Shown: in pieces, positions 35,935-43,536 of the stretch
Layout of the letters: every line of letters begins with the position of its first letter
How positions within the stretch are numbered: position 1 is the first letter of the stretch
Source: Solidesulfovibrio carbinoliphilus subsp. oakridgensis
GTDB lineage: Bacteria > Desulfobacterota > Desulfovibrionia > Desulfovibrionales > Desulfovibrionaceae
Length of the DNA stretch: 64,000 nucleotides
Assembly: GCF_000177215.2 (NCBI RefSeq)
Contig: NZ_CM001368.1
Location: 3,231,625 to 3,295,624, forward strand
Reading direction: 5' to 3'
Program-made: the position numbers and the translations under genes
Notes under the pieces: generated by a model
Seen by the model: only the letters and a program-made list of their open reading frames with translations
The model's database searches: none
What the model was told of the DNA's origin: nothing

Positions 35935-36519
35935 TCAGACCGTGAAATTGAACTTTTCAGCCGCAGCCAGCCAAAAGCCCGCTTCGAGTTCCTGAATTTC
36001 CCACCTGATACGGTCAAAGGTGCGTTGGTGCATCCCCTTGGGCTTAAACGTGACCGGGTACGCCGTGCCAGCCCTGGCTTTGACCCTCTCCCGCAGCTTG
36101 TTTGACCGCCGCAGCAATCGGTCCAATTTGTTCTCGTTCTCGACGGCGTAGGCTACGTCCTGGCAGTATCGGCACAGGAACCGCTTGCCGCCAAACAGGA
36201 CGCCAACCCGCCGGCCACAGCGAGGACAGAGGAACCACGTCCGCGTCCCCCCGTAGTGGCAGGGGGTCCGGTCCAAATTCACGGCATAGTCCATGGCCTC
36301 GCGGTTCTCGCCGCTGCCGTGCGTGTAAATGAGGCGGATGGAATCGGTATTGGTGACGATGTTGATATTTCCGGCAGGCTCATCGCGCCATGACCATTTC
36401 AATGTGAAGGCCAGCCCTGGGCGTAGCCAGCCCTCGCGATAAAGCCGGCGCACGTCCAGACGCAGCATGTGCTCGGCAATGGGCCGCCAGCCGGGCCGTC
36501 CGCTTCCAAATCCGCCCAC
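35935..36519 (-). CDS. Zinc-ribbon protein of unknown function
   Basis: A 194-residue protein. It begins MGGFGSGRPGW, a start shared by a family of uncharacterised phage and island proteins. The middle has a four-cysteine zinc ribbon: FLCPRCGRRVG at about 97-107 and FLCRYCQDVAY at about 114-124. The C-terminal 70 residues are helical and basic. Probably a nucleic-acid-binding protein. It lies alone between mod and the block of small island genes. Confidence 0.65.
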   Translation of the reverse strand: MGGFGSGRPGWRPIAEHMLRLDVRRLYREGWLRPGLAFTLKWSWRDEPAGNINIVTNTDSIRLIYTHGSGENREAMDYAVNLDRTPCHYGGTRTWFLCPRCGRRVGVLFGGKRFLCRYCQDVAYAVENENKLDRLLRRSNKLRERVKARAGTAYPVTFKPKGMHQRTFDRIRWEIQELEAGFWLAAAEKFNFTV

Positions 36520-36745
36520 GTCAGCACCTCCGAAATATTTCCCAAATCATAAGCAAAAAACACACTTTCCCGGTCTCTGAATCGCCCTGAAACATAGACA
36601 CCATGCGGATTTTCAGCCGGTTGAACTTTGTTCAATTTTCGCCCCGGCTCGGGTGTCAACATTCAACTGTTTTTTTCATTCTGTGCCTGGGCAGAAATCG
36701 CGCCTCCGCGCATCCGCTTGAAAACCGCCAGGAAGGACCCGCCGC

Positions 36746-37060
36746 CTACCTTTGCATTTCCTCCATGTCGTCCAGGGCTTGCCGGGCTTCTCGCAACAGT
36801 TGCCGTAGTTCCTGGCGATGCCCTTGGGCCTCGACGGAATAGCCGCCATGCTTCCAGGCATTCCGGTTCCCCCGAGGCGCGCCTGTGCTCTTGCCGCCGT
36901 GAAACCTGCATTTACCGTTCGCCATGGCCGGTTGCCGGCAGGGCTCCCCCGTCCTTTTGGACCGGGCAGAGCATTGCCTGACCGTCGCCAAGTCGACGCG
37001 GGATGGCGTCGGGTTGTGCGGCAAGGGCTTGCTGACATGGGGTTGATCCGTCATTTCCAT
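36746..37060 (-). CDS. Small basic island protein with HGG-TGAPRGN-KHG motif
   Basis: A 104-residue protein from an ATG at 37060. The motif RFHGGKSTGAPRGNRNAWKH at about 52-71 is a hallmark of small proteins found beside phage packaging and replication genes; two Cys residues precede it (QCSARSKRTGEPC). A coil of about 25 residues closes the protein. Function unknown; a DNA-binding role is likely from charge and motif. The first 149 bases overlap the end of the neighbouring frame, where this frame looks like the real coding one. Confidence 0.65.
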   Translation of the reverse strand: MEMTDQPHVSKPLPHNPTPSRVDLATVRQCSARSKRTGEPCRQPAMANGKCRFHGGKSTGAPRGNRNAWKHGGYSVEAQGHRQELRQLLREARQALDDMEEMQR

Positions 37061-37700
37061 GCTCTGCCCCCTCCCCCCCGGGTGTCTGGTTGACGTTGCC
37101 GACAATGGCTTGGCCGCCCGGGTAGACGTGGACATGCTCGACCACCACCTTCTGCTGGCCGCCCTTGCGGTATTTGCCGAGGGCTTCCACCTGGACGGCG
37201 AAGGTCCGCAGGAACCGGTCCGCGAAGGTCATGTTCATCTTGCGCCCCTCGAACGTCTGATCCTTCACGCAGGCACGCCGCAAGCACTCCATGGCCGCGT
37301 TGTGGCAAGCGGTCATTTGGGCTGCCAACATCCCTTCCAACTCGTTTTGCGGTGCAAGCCCGGTCATGGTGGCTGCTATGGCGTTGGAATGCCCTACAGT
37401 ATCAAGGCCACCAGTTGTTGAAGCATTTACCGCTTGGTTGATGAGCCTACAGCAAAAGTCAGAGTCAACCGAGCCAGCCGCCGCAGAAAAAGCCGCCAGG
37501 GCATTTTCTGGCCCATGTGCCATATCTTGCGTCACGGAGCCATTACCACTCTTGCCTTCCTTCACCACGAACTTCACAGCTTTGGGCGTAGTCTGCCGGC
37601 GCGTCATAAACGCCTCGTAGCGTTCCGTCTCGGCTTGGGTCATCGGCGTTGGCTCCACGGCTGGAGTCGGGGCCGGGATCTTTTTCGACTTCTTGGTCAT
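36912..37700 (-). CDS. Island protein of unknown function, doubtful 3' end
   Basis: A 262-residue frame. Residues 1-205 look genuinely coding: a Lys/Pro-rich start, a conserved-looking helical centre (LEGMLAAQMTACHNAAMEC, then FADRFLRTFAVQVEAL) and the strand VVVEHVHVYPGGQAIVGNV. After about residue 213 the frame overlaps the HGG-motif gene and looks non-coding, so either the overlap is real or a small indel hides the true stop near 37050. Similar proteins occur in phages and islands beside small HGG-motif proteins. Confidence 0.55.
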   Translation of the reverse strand: MTKKSKKIPAPTPAVEPTPMTQAETERYEAFMTRRQTTPKAVKFVVKEGKSGNGSVTQDMAHGPENALAAFSAAAGSVDSDFCCRLINQAVNASTTGGLDTVGHSNAIAATMTGLAPQNELEGMLAAQMTACHNAAMECLRRACVKDQTFEGRKMNMTFADRFLRTFAVQVEALGKYRKGGQQKVVVEHVHVYPGGQAIVGNVNQTPGGEGAEHGNDGSTPCQQALAAQPDAIPRRLGDGQAMLCPVQKDGGALPATGHGER

Positions 37701-37762
37701 CGTCGGTTGCTCCTATCGCTGGACCTGCCGGGCCGTTTGCTCCCTGGTGTCGCAGATGATTT

Positions 37763-38419
37763 TCACGGTTCCACCCTCTCGAAGGAATCCGCGTCCAGGG
37801 CATCGCCCGCCACCAGCCAAAGGCTTTGCACGGTCGCCTTCTGGCCGGCGGTCCAGGTCGTCGGATAGAGCGGCCATCGGCTCCCGTCGTCGCCCCGGCA
37901 AAACCGAAGCCCCCTGTGCTGGCGCATGATTTCGTTGATGGCGGTCGCGGCATCGGCCGGCGTCAGATGCGGCAGCTTGTCCCTATGGGCGGCAAGGGAG
38001 GACCGGGCGTCGTCGAGTAATCCCTCGGCGTAATCGACCATGTCAGCGTTGAGGGAGGGCGGGTAGACCGCAAGGATGCGTTCGCAGGCCCGCACGATTC
38101 GCACGCCGTAAGAGCGGCATACGTCGCACAGGTCGAAGCTGGCCGACCAGTCCGCCACGTCTGATCCGTCATCGGTGGGCGGGCCCGGCAACCAGTCAAG
38201 GCCCGTCTCGGGGGCAAGGGCCGAAGCCTCCTTGCTCTCCACCCCCGTCTGACCAGTGCCCTTGATTTTGGAGTTCTCAACTATTGCGACAGCGACAGTT
38301 GCGACTTTTGCGACAGTTGCGGGCTTCGCAAGAAGGATTCGCGGGCGTTGCGACACTTGCGACAGGACAGGCGGAGGCGGACCCGGGCTGGTGAATCTGG
38401 AAATCAGTTCTCGCAGCAT
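37763..38419 (-). CDS. Island protein of unknown function
   Basis: A 218-residue protein starting at the ATG at 38419, which shares a base with the PrimPol stop. Residues 20-50 are a low-complexity linker (KPATVAKVATVAVAIVENS) whose DNA contains repeated TTGCGACAG units. The rest is helical with Cys pairs (DLCDVC) and a late FCRGDDGSRWPL stretch. No family recognised. Tight coupling to the PrimPol gene suggests a replication-linked role. Confidence 0.6.
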   Translation of the reverse strand: MLRELISRFTSPGPPPPVLSQVSQRPRILLAKPATVAKVATVAVAIVENSKIKGTGQTGVESKEASALAPETGLDWLPGPPTDDGSDVADWSASFDLCDVCRSYGVRIVRACERILAVYPPSLNADMVDYAEGLLDDARSSLAAHRDKLPHLTPADAATAINEIMRQHRGLRFCRGDDGSRWPLYPTTWTAGQKATVQSLWLVAGDALDADSFERVEP

Positions 38420-40917
38420 TACCGACCACCCCCAAGCAGAGCCGGGTTGACCTGAACCAGCTTGCGCCGGCCGTCTCTCGTCAAACGGGCGCGGCCCAAG
38501 CCCTTCAAGACCTCCATGGCTGCATGGAAAGTCTTTTCCGGCCGCACCCGGTAAGGCCCAAGTCGGGCAACGTCTCGTGTCGGGACAGCCGGTACGCCGT
38601 TGGTGCGGCAGTATCGCCGCAACCATTCATCGAGTTTGACGGCCGCGTTCAATTCGGGCGGGAGCGCTATCTCACCAAAAAAACGCCGGGCCTCGTACAG
38701 ATGCCAAGCGGCAATGGCGGCGGCACCCTCCAGGTGCGATTCGCCGATTTGCCCATGGGGACCTGTTTCAAACAGATGAAACAGGCAGGCCATCCGGGCG
38801 GCGTTGTCGGCGGTCTTGGAAGCCACGTCCTTCACGTCGGCAAATTCGCCCCCCGCCCGCAGCTCCACCTCGATGGCGTTGTAAAAATCCACCCATATGC
38901 GCTTGGCTTCGGGCGAGAGGTCGAGCAACGGCAGGTCCAGGCCCCCGGCCGCGTTGGGAAGGGGCATGGCATCGAGCATGTGAGAGAGGCGGGCGTGAAA
39001 GGCGGCAATCGGCGGGCAATCGTCCGGGGCATCCTGGAAGGGCCGATTGCCTTGTGTCGATTCGGGGTGGGCCAGCAGAGCACGGGCCAGCCAACCGGAA
39101 CCACGGGCCAGGGCCGCGTTTTTATCCATAAACGTCTGGATCACATCCGGCTGGACAAAGAGCGAGACCGTCAGGCGGGCGGACTCCACAACCAAGTCGC
39201 CGTTGGTCACGCGGTCCACCTCCAACCGGCCGCCATCCCACAAGACATTGATAGCGCCCATGGTCCGCATGATGTTGTCCGCGTTCATGGCGTGCGCGCC
39301 GAAGACAATGCCTCCCTCGGCAGTAACAAGTCCGGCGCTTGGCCAGACTTCGGCCAATTTGGCCCGCAGGCGTTCTATGGTCACGTCGGAATAAAACAGG
39401 CGGGGAATACGGGGCGCTTGCGGCCTGTCCGATTCCACACAACGCATCCTTGCGCGCAATTCGTCAGTCGGTTTGCCGGCCTTGGCCGCATTTTTGAGGG
39501 CTTCCTCAATGCCCCGCCGCTCAGCTTCCCAAGAGCGCACATCCGCCGCATGGGCGATGACACGGGGCGAAGCCTCGTCCTGCTTGTGGCCCTGCCACAG
39601 GCGGATCGGAGCGACGAACGCCGTGTCGCAGGTGGTTTTACGCTCTCCGCTTTCCCCCAGGCCAAGCAAAAACAAGGAACACGGCCCCTCTAGTCGCGGG
39701 CCTCGGCGCACGTTGGCCATGCCCTGACCGACTAGAGAGAGGACGGAAAGCGCGGACATGGCGGCCAGGGCCGGCGGACACTGCACATATCCGATCACGG
39801 CGGCCACGGCGGCCCGAATATTGGTCGGCAGCGCGTCCAACGGGTATGGTCGCGAACCCGTGTCCACGGTAAGCGGTTCCAGCTCCTGCCAACTGTCGCA
39901 ACTGTCGCAGGTGTCGCTGTCGCAATTTCTCGAAACGGGTTTGGGGGCCGGAGTGGGTGCGGCCCTCGGCTCCTTCTCTCCGGCCGTCATGCCGCTGCGG
40001 ATCGTGGCCCGCGCCTCTCCATCGGTCAGGCCGGCGGCATTGGCGGCGTCGAGCAAGGCGCTCTCCACCTCTCCCTGGTCCAGCACTCCCCCAGCGACAA
40101 GCTGGCCCAAGGAATAGGCGGCGGCGTTCAGCGTCCCGTTGCGCTGGCCCTGAGGCGCAGAGGCTACCTTTGACGCCTCGGCTTCAAGCGCAGCCCGTCC
40201 GTAGCCTGTTGCGGTCCTGGTCGAGGCCTGACGCTCCATCCGGGGCTCAGGGGTCGGCTTGACGAGGATAAGCTCGATCAGCCATGCCGGGGCTTCGGCC
40301 AGTTCCACGCCATTACTGGTCCAGGCATAGCGGTTGCCGGCCGGGTGCAGGGACGGGGGCATAATGACATAGCCACCAGCCCCCCGGGTATCGAGCTTGG
40401 GACCGATTTTGCTGCCTGTGTTTTTGATCTCCGGCCCGTCTGGCGACCATTTGAAGAACCGTTGTTCTCCACCGCTGCCCGTGCGCTGTGTCACGGTCGC
40501 TGGCAACGCCCCGTGGTCAGCCTCAAGCCGGGCCAGGGTATCGCGTCCGTCTGGTTCGCCGGGGATTTTTGGTAAGTCCACGTCGAGCACCCAAGCGCCG
40601 AGGGCCGGGCCGGTCGGGCATCCGATTGCCGCGTCCGGCCACCGCTGCCACCAAAAGAGAATCTTGGACTCATCCGTGGTTGCGGCTTTGAATCCACCGG
40701 CAACGCGGGGGTTCTTGGCTTCCCACCTCTTCGCCGCTGCCCTCTTGTCCTCGGGCATGGTGGACAGCCGAGCCTGATATTCGGCCTCGGTTTCGTCGCG
40801 CTCCCAACAGGGAAAGACGGACTTACCGCTCGCAGCATACTTGAGGGCGTGCTCAAGCATGCTGACGGCGACGGGAGTAACGTCGGGGATGGGGGGCATG
40901 GTGCTGGGGATAGTCAT
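38419..40917 (-). CDS. Bifunctional PrimPol and DUF3987 replication protein
   Basis: An 832-residue protein from the ATG at 40917. Residues 20-220 form a primase-polymerase (AEP) domain: WVLDVDLPKIPGEPD carries the acidic metal ligands, and RTGSGGEQRFFKW and DTRGAGGYVIMPPS follow. Residues 350-750 are DUF3987, with the P-loop-like LGLGESGERKTT near 425. A short linker (NCDSDTCDSCDS) separates them and its DNA is a TTGCGACAG-type repeat. PrimPol-helicase fusions start replication of satellite and plasmid-like islands. It overlaps the 46-residue peptide gene upstream by 4 bases. Confidence 0.88.
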   Translation of the reverse strand: MTIPSTMPPIPDVTPVAVSMLEHALKYAASGKSVFPCWERDETEAEYQARLSTMPEDKRAAAKRWEAKNPRVAGGFKAATTDESKILFWWQRWPDAAIGCPTGPALGAWVLDVDLPKIPGEPDGRDTLARLEADHGALPATVTQRTGSGGEQRFFKWSPDGPEIKNTGSKIGPKLDTRGAGGYVIMPPSLHPAGNRYAWTSNGVELAEAPAWLIELILVKPTPEPRMERQASTRTATGYGRAALEAEASKVASAPQGQRNGTLNAAAYSLGQLVAGGVLDQGEVESALLDAANAAGLTDGEARATIRSGMTAGEKEPRAAPTPAPKPVSRNCDSDTCDSCDSWQELEPLTVDTGSRPYPLDALPTNIRAAVAAVIGYVQCPPALAAMSALSVLSLVGQGMANVRRGPRLEGPCSLFLLGLGESGERKTTCDTAFVAPIRLWQGHKQDEASPRVIAHAADVRSWEAERRGIEEALKNAAKAGKPTDELRARMRCVESDRPQAPRIPRLFYSDVTIERLRAKLAEVWPSAGLVTAEGGIVFGAHAMNADNIMRTMGAINVLWDGGRLEVDRVTNGDLVVESARLTVSLFVQPDVIQTFMDKNAALARGSGWLARALLAHPESTQGNRPFQDAPDDCPPIAAFHARLSHMLDAMPLPNAAGGLDLPLLDLSPEAKRIWVDFYNAIEVELRAGGEFADVKDVASKTADNAARMACLFHLFETGPHGQIGESHLEGAAAIAAWHLYEARRFFGEIALPPELNAAVKLDEWLRRYCRTNGVPAVPTRDVARLGPYRVRPEKTFHAAMEVLKGLGRARLTRDGRRKLVQVNPALLGGGR

Positions 40918-41054
40918 CGTGCACCCCCGGCCCGGCCGATGGCGGCCAGCAGGACAAAGAATTTGACGATGGCGGCCCAAAGGGTGGAACGGAAGCTTTC
41001 CACGACACTTTTCTTGCCCTGGCCAATCCTGGCAGAGGCTTTCTCATGTCGCAT
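40914..41054 (-). CDS. 46-residue membrane peptide upstream of PrimPol
   Basis: Starts at an ATG at 41054 and ends in a TGA that overlaps the PrimPol ATG (ATGA), a sign of real translation. The N-terminal half is basic (MRHEKASARIGQGKKSVVES); residues 24-41 are hydrophobic (TLWAAIVKFFVLLAAIG), giving a single membrane helix with a positively charged tail. Function unknown. Confidence 0.55.
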   Translation of the reverse strand: MRHEKASARIGQGKKSVVESFRSTLWAAIVKFFVLLAAIGRAGGAR

Positions 41055-41065
41055 CGTCACCCCCC

Positions 41066-41260
41066 CTAGTTCCTGGCCTCGGGGTCAACGCGGCAACTGG
41101 CGAGAAAGGCGTCCAGGTCTTCCTTGAGATAGCGGACAGACCGTCCGACCTTGAGGTAGGGCGGGGCCTTGTGCGCAGCCCGGCGGGCTTGCAGCGTCTT
41201 CACCGACACCTTGGCGTAAGCAGCGGCTTCCTTCTCCCCGAAGATCTGAGAATGGGTCAT
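41066..41260 (-). CDS. AlpA/excisionase-like helix-turn-helix protein
   Basis: A 64-residue protein of the MerR-like HTH class: EKEAAAYAKVSVKTLQARRA, then PYLKVGRSVRYLKEDLDAFL, the classic Xis/AlpA layout of helix-turn-helix plus wing. The ATG at 41260 has a GGGAG site. Such proteins direct excision or activate island genes. It is the first gene of the replication operon, 11 bases before the 46-residue peptide. Confidence 0.88.
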   Translation of the reverse strand: MTHSQIFGEKEAAAYAKVSVKTLQARRAAHKAPPYLKVGRSVRYLKEDLDAFLASCRVDPEARN

Positions 41261-42393
41261 GGATTCTCCCCCAAAAGGGATGCTTGGGGGCGAGGGCACA
41301 AGCTCCCGTTCACCTGTCAAGGCAGATGCCCAGAGGTGACAAGGGTAGACAAGTGGCTACGAAGTTCTTGCGGGGGGCGGGCAGGTGCGGTACAGCTCAG
41401 GCTGTGTATACCACTTGGTATGGGCTGTCGGAAGTTGGCGCTTCCGTCCGCATCGAGTCCGCCGGGGCCTGGAAGAACTTCCTCGCCCCGGTTTTTTTAT
41501 TTGATTTCCACTTGACGGGTTCCTGTTTCCTTCATTGGTCGGCGTCCCCTCTTTTGGGCTTCTCAGTGAGTTTCTTGCGGGGGCGGACTGGTCTTCTTCT
41601 CCCCTGAAATCCCTGGCTATTTTCGGGAAGACTTCTGGGCTGTGGTGAGGTTGTAAAATTTATAAATTTATTCCAGTCTGTTACGTGAAAAGTGGCCGTA
41701 TTCCTTTTGCGGGCTACGGACTCGCACTCCCTTCTTTAAAATCCTATCGGGTTTCGAAGGATCGTCAAGGGGGCTGCCGGGCTAGAACCACCGGTTATTT
41801 TCTAATCATTTTATATGGTTACGGATGGTCCGGTTTTCGTTTCTAAATAAACTAACATGCTGATTTTGTTTGATAATTATATTTATAAACAGCCTTGGGA
41901 ATAATCTTGTAAAAGTTTCGATCCCGATACTTTTTTTGCCACGCGGCAATATGATAAGCTTCATAAGCTATCATTAAGCGTCACTAAACGAATTCCATCA
42001 TAGTCGTTGATCCATTGACGTACCACGCAAAACAGCACTCTTCAAGAGTCAAGAACCATCCCTGAGGCGGTGAGGCATGGCTGGGAGTAGCCTGCGGTCT
42101 CCAGGTCTATTGCCACGTGAAGGCACCTTTCGACACGGTGCTATTCTTGCGGCCAATGGCGCGCTACGTTGGCTGAGTCGTCGTATGGCTGCGTAGTCGG
42201 CTAGGGCAACACAACCGGAAGGCAACTCAGGGGTTGAACCCTTGGAGCCATTCCGTGCGACGAATGCTTGGAAGGACGTTTCTGTATACAGTGGATTTTT
42301 TATGAGCCATCGGAGTTGCCCAAGACCAGACCACAACGGGACACGGCCGTTGGTTGTGGGGAGGAGGCCCAGGGCAATTTCAGGAATGACTTT
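41261..42393. other. 1.1-kb gene-free region of element 2
   Basis: No convincing frame. It includes a small palindrome (ATACC-GGTAT, about 41418-41431), an AT-rich tract at 41640-42000 and a GC-rich block at 42050-42380 with many short complementary pieces. It lies upstream of the Xis-PrimPol operon, so it may contain promoters and the element's replication origin. Confidence 0.5.
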
Positions 42394-42648
42394 CTATTTG
42401 TACACATCGCCCCGAAGCCCGGCTTTGAAGATAAAAAGGCGTTCGGGTTCCGAGGTGAACAGGATTCGCACCCCGCTCACCCGGAGCCGAAAGTCATGGG
42501 GATGCGGTTGCAACTTCTTTATGTCCAAGCCCTCGAAGTCGCCGGCCAGGAGCCGTGTGACGGCCTCCTTGATTTTCTTCCGTTGCGATTCGGGCAGGGA
42601 CACAATGAAGGCGTTGGCTTTTTTGCTGATGACCAGTGCACGCCCCAT
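42394..42648 (-). CDS. RelE/HigB-like toxin
   Basis: An 84-residue ParE/RelE-fold toxin. The pattern is typical: ANAFIVSLPESQRKKIKEA, then LQPHPHDFRLRVSGVRILF with the conserved R-x-R-x-x-x-x-R-x-x-F strand. The ATG at 42648 lies 6 bases after the antitoxin stop; a TTG at 42660 would overlap it. It probably cleaves mRNA on ribosomes or inhibits gyrase; the subfamily is not certain. Confidence 0.85.
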   Translation of the reverse strand: MGRALVISKKANAFIVSLPESQRKKIKEAVTRLLAGDFEGLDIKKLQPHPHDFRLRVSGVRILFTSEPERLFIFKAGLRGDVYK

Positions 42649-42653
42649 GGCGG

Positions 42654-42854
42654 CTACCAATCGGCCATGGCCCGGCCGAGGTCCAACGCCTCGCCCCGCG
42701 CCAGCGCGTCATAGGCTTCGCGGCGGTCCTCTTCATCGCTGGCGGAGAGCAGGGCCTCCCCGCGCAATTCGGCTTGCAGGGCTTCCCATTCGTCAAGGGG
42801 GATGACAACGGCCGTCTTCTGTCCTGATTCATCCGTCAAATATTGAATGCCCAT
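42654..42854 (-). CDS. Antitoxin of the RelE-like pair
   Basis: A 66-residue antitoxin. The N-terminal part, IQYLTDESGQKTAVVIPLDE followed by WEAL, is closely related to the antitoxin at 43217-43474. The C-terminus is acidic and helical (SDEEDRREAYDALARG) and should wrap the toxin. It precedes the toxin in the usual order. Confidence 0.85.
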   Translation of the reverse strand: MGIQYLTDESGQKTAVVIPLDEWEALQAELRGEALLSASDEEDRREAYDALARGEALDLGRAMADW

Positions 42855-42891
42855 GTAGTGGCCTTCCTTGGGTTGGACCTTGACATGGCGG

Positions 42892-43230
42892 CTACAGGTC
42901 CAGCGTCACCTTCAAGGCGCGGTCCAGGGCCTCCCGGCCCATGCGGCCAATGACCCGGTTGACGGCCTTGACCGCAATCGTCGCCACACAATCGGCCATG
43001 ACCACGGAATCGGAGAGCAGCCCCGATGCCCGGCCCTCGGCGCTGGCCAGGGGGATGAACACCCGATAGGGCTTCCCCTGTCGGCGCAGGTTGCTTGTCA
43101 CCATGGCGACCAGGACTTGTGGCAAACCCGTGTCCAGTCCGTCCGCCTGAATGATGACGACAGGCCGCAACTTGGCCGTCAGGCCGTCTGTGTTGGGGAA
43201 GACGGCAAGGGCCACGTCACCGCGTTTCAA
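42892..43230 (-). CDS. MazF/PemK-family endoribonuclease toxin
   Basis: A 112-residue MazF-type toxin beginning KRGDVALAVFPNTDGLTAKL with the RPVVII strand, then VAMVTSN and the late VMADCVATIAVKAVN with conserved core. It overlaps the antitoxin gene by 14 bases. Predicted to cut mRNA at specific sequences. Confidence 0.9.
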   Translation of the reverse strand: MKRGDVALAVFPNTDGLTAKLRPVVIIQADGLDTGLPQVLVAMVTSNLRRQGKPYRVFIPLASAEGRASGLLSDSVVMADCVATIAVKAVNRVIGRMGREALDRALKVTLDL

Positions 43231-43474
43231 GGTTCTTTCTCGCGTCGTCGTAATGGTCGTAGGCGTCCATGTCCGAGGAATCCCAATCCGGGGCGAAGGC
43301 TTCCAGGCGGGACCGCGTTTCCTTGCCCTCGGCAGGGGTCATGCCGAAGTCTTCAATCGGAGTAGCGCAGGCGTCGTGCCCGGAGAGGCGTTCTCGAATG
43401 GCCTCCCACTCGTCAAGCGGGATGACCACAGCGACGCGGTTGCCTTGTTCGTCTGTCTGGTATCGGATGTTCAC
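43217..43474 (-). CDS. Antitoxin of the MazF-like pair
   Basis: An 85-residue antitoxin when started at the GTG at 43474, which has an AGGAAGG site about 6 bases upstream and gives the same start as its paralogue. The frame also reaches an ATG at 43540 that overlaps the integrase stop. The N-terminal IRYQTDEQGNRVAVVIPLDE matches the other antitoxin of the element; the C-terminus is acidic and different, as expected for a different toxin partner. Confidence 0.8.
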   Translation of the reverse strand: MNIRYQTDEQGNRVAVVIPLDEWEAIRERLSGHDACATPIEDFGMTPAEGKETRSRLEAFAPDWDSSDMDAYDHYDDARKNLETR

Positions 43475-43536
43475 GGGAGTACCTTCCTCGCCAGCGATCA
43501 CGGGGATGGCCGGCTTGCGGTCTTGGGTCCTTTCTA

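Noticed and set aside
42049-42336. Minus-strand frame in the silent region of element 2
   Set aside because: No ribosome site or family resemblance; composition and stop pattern are compatible with non-coding GC-rich DNA.
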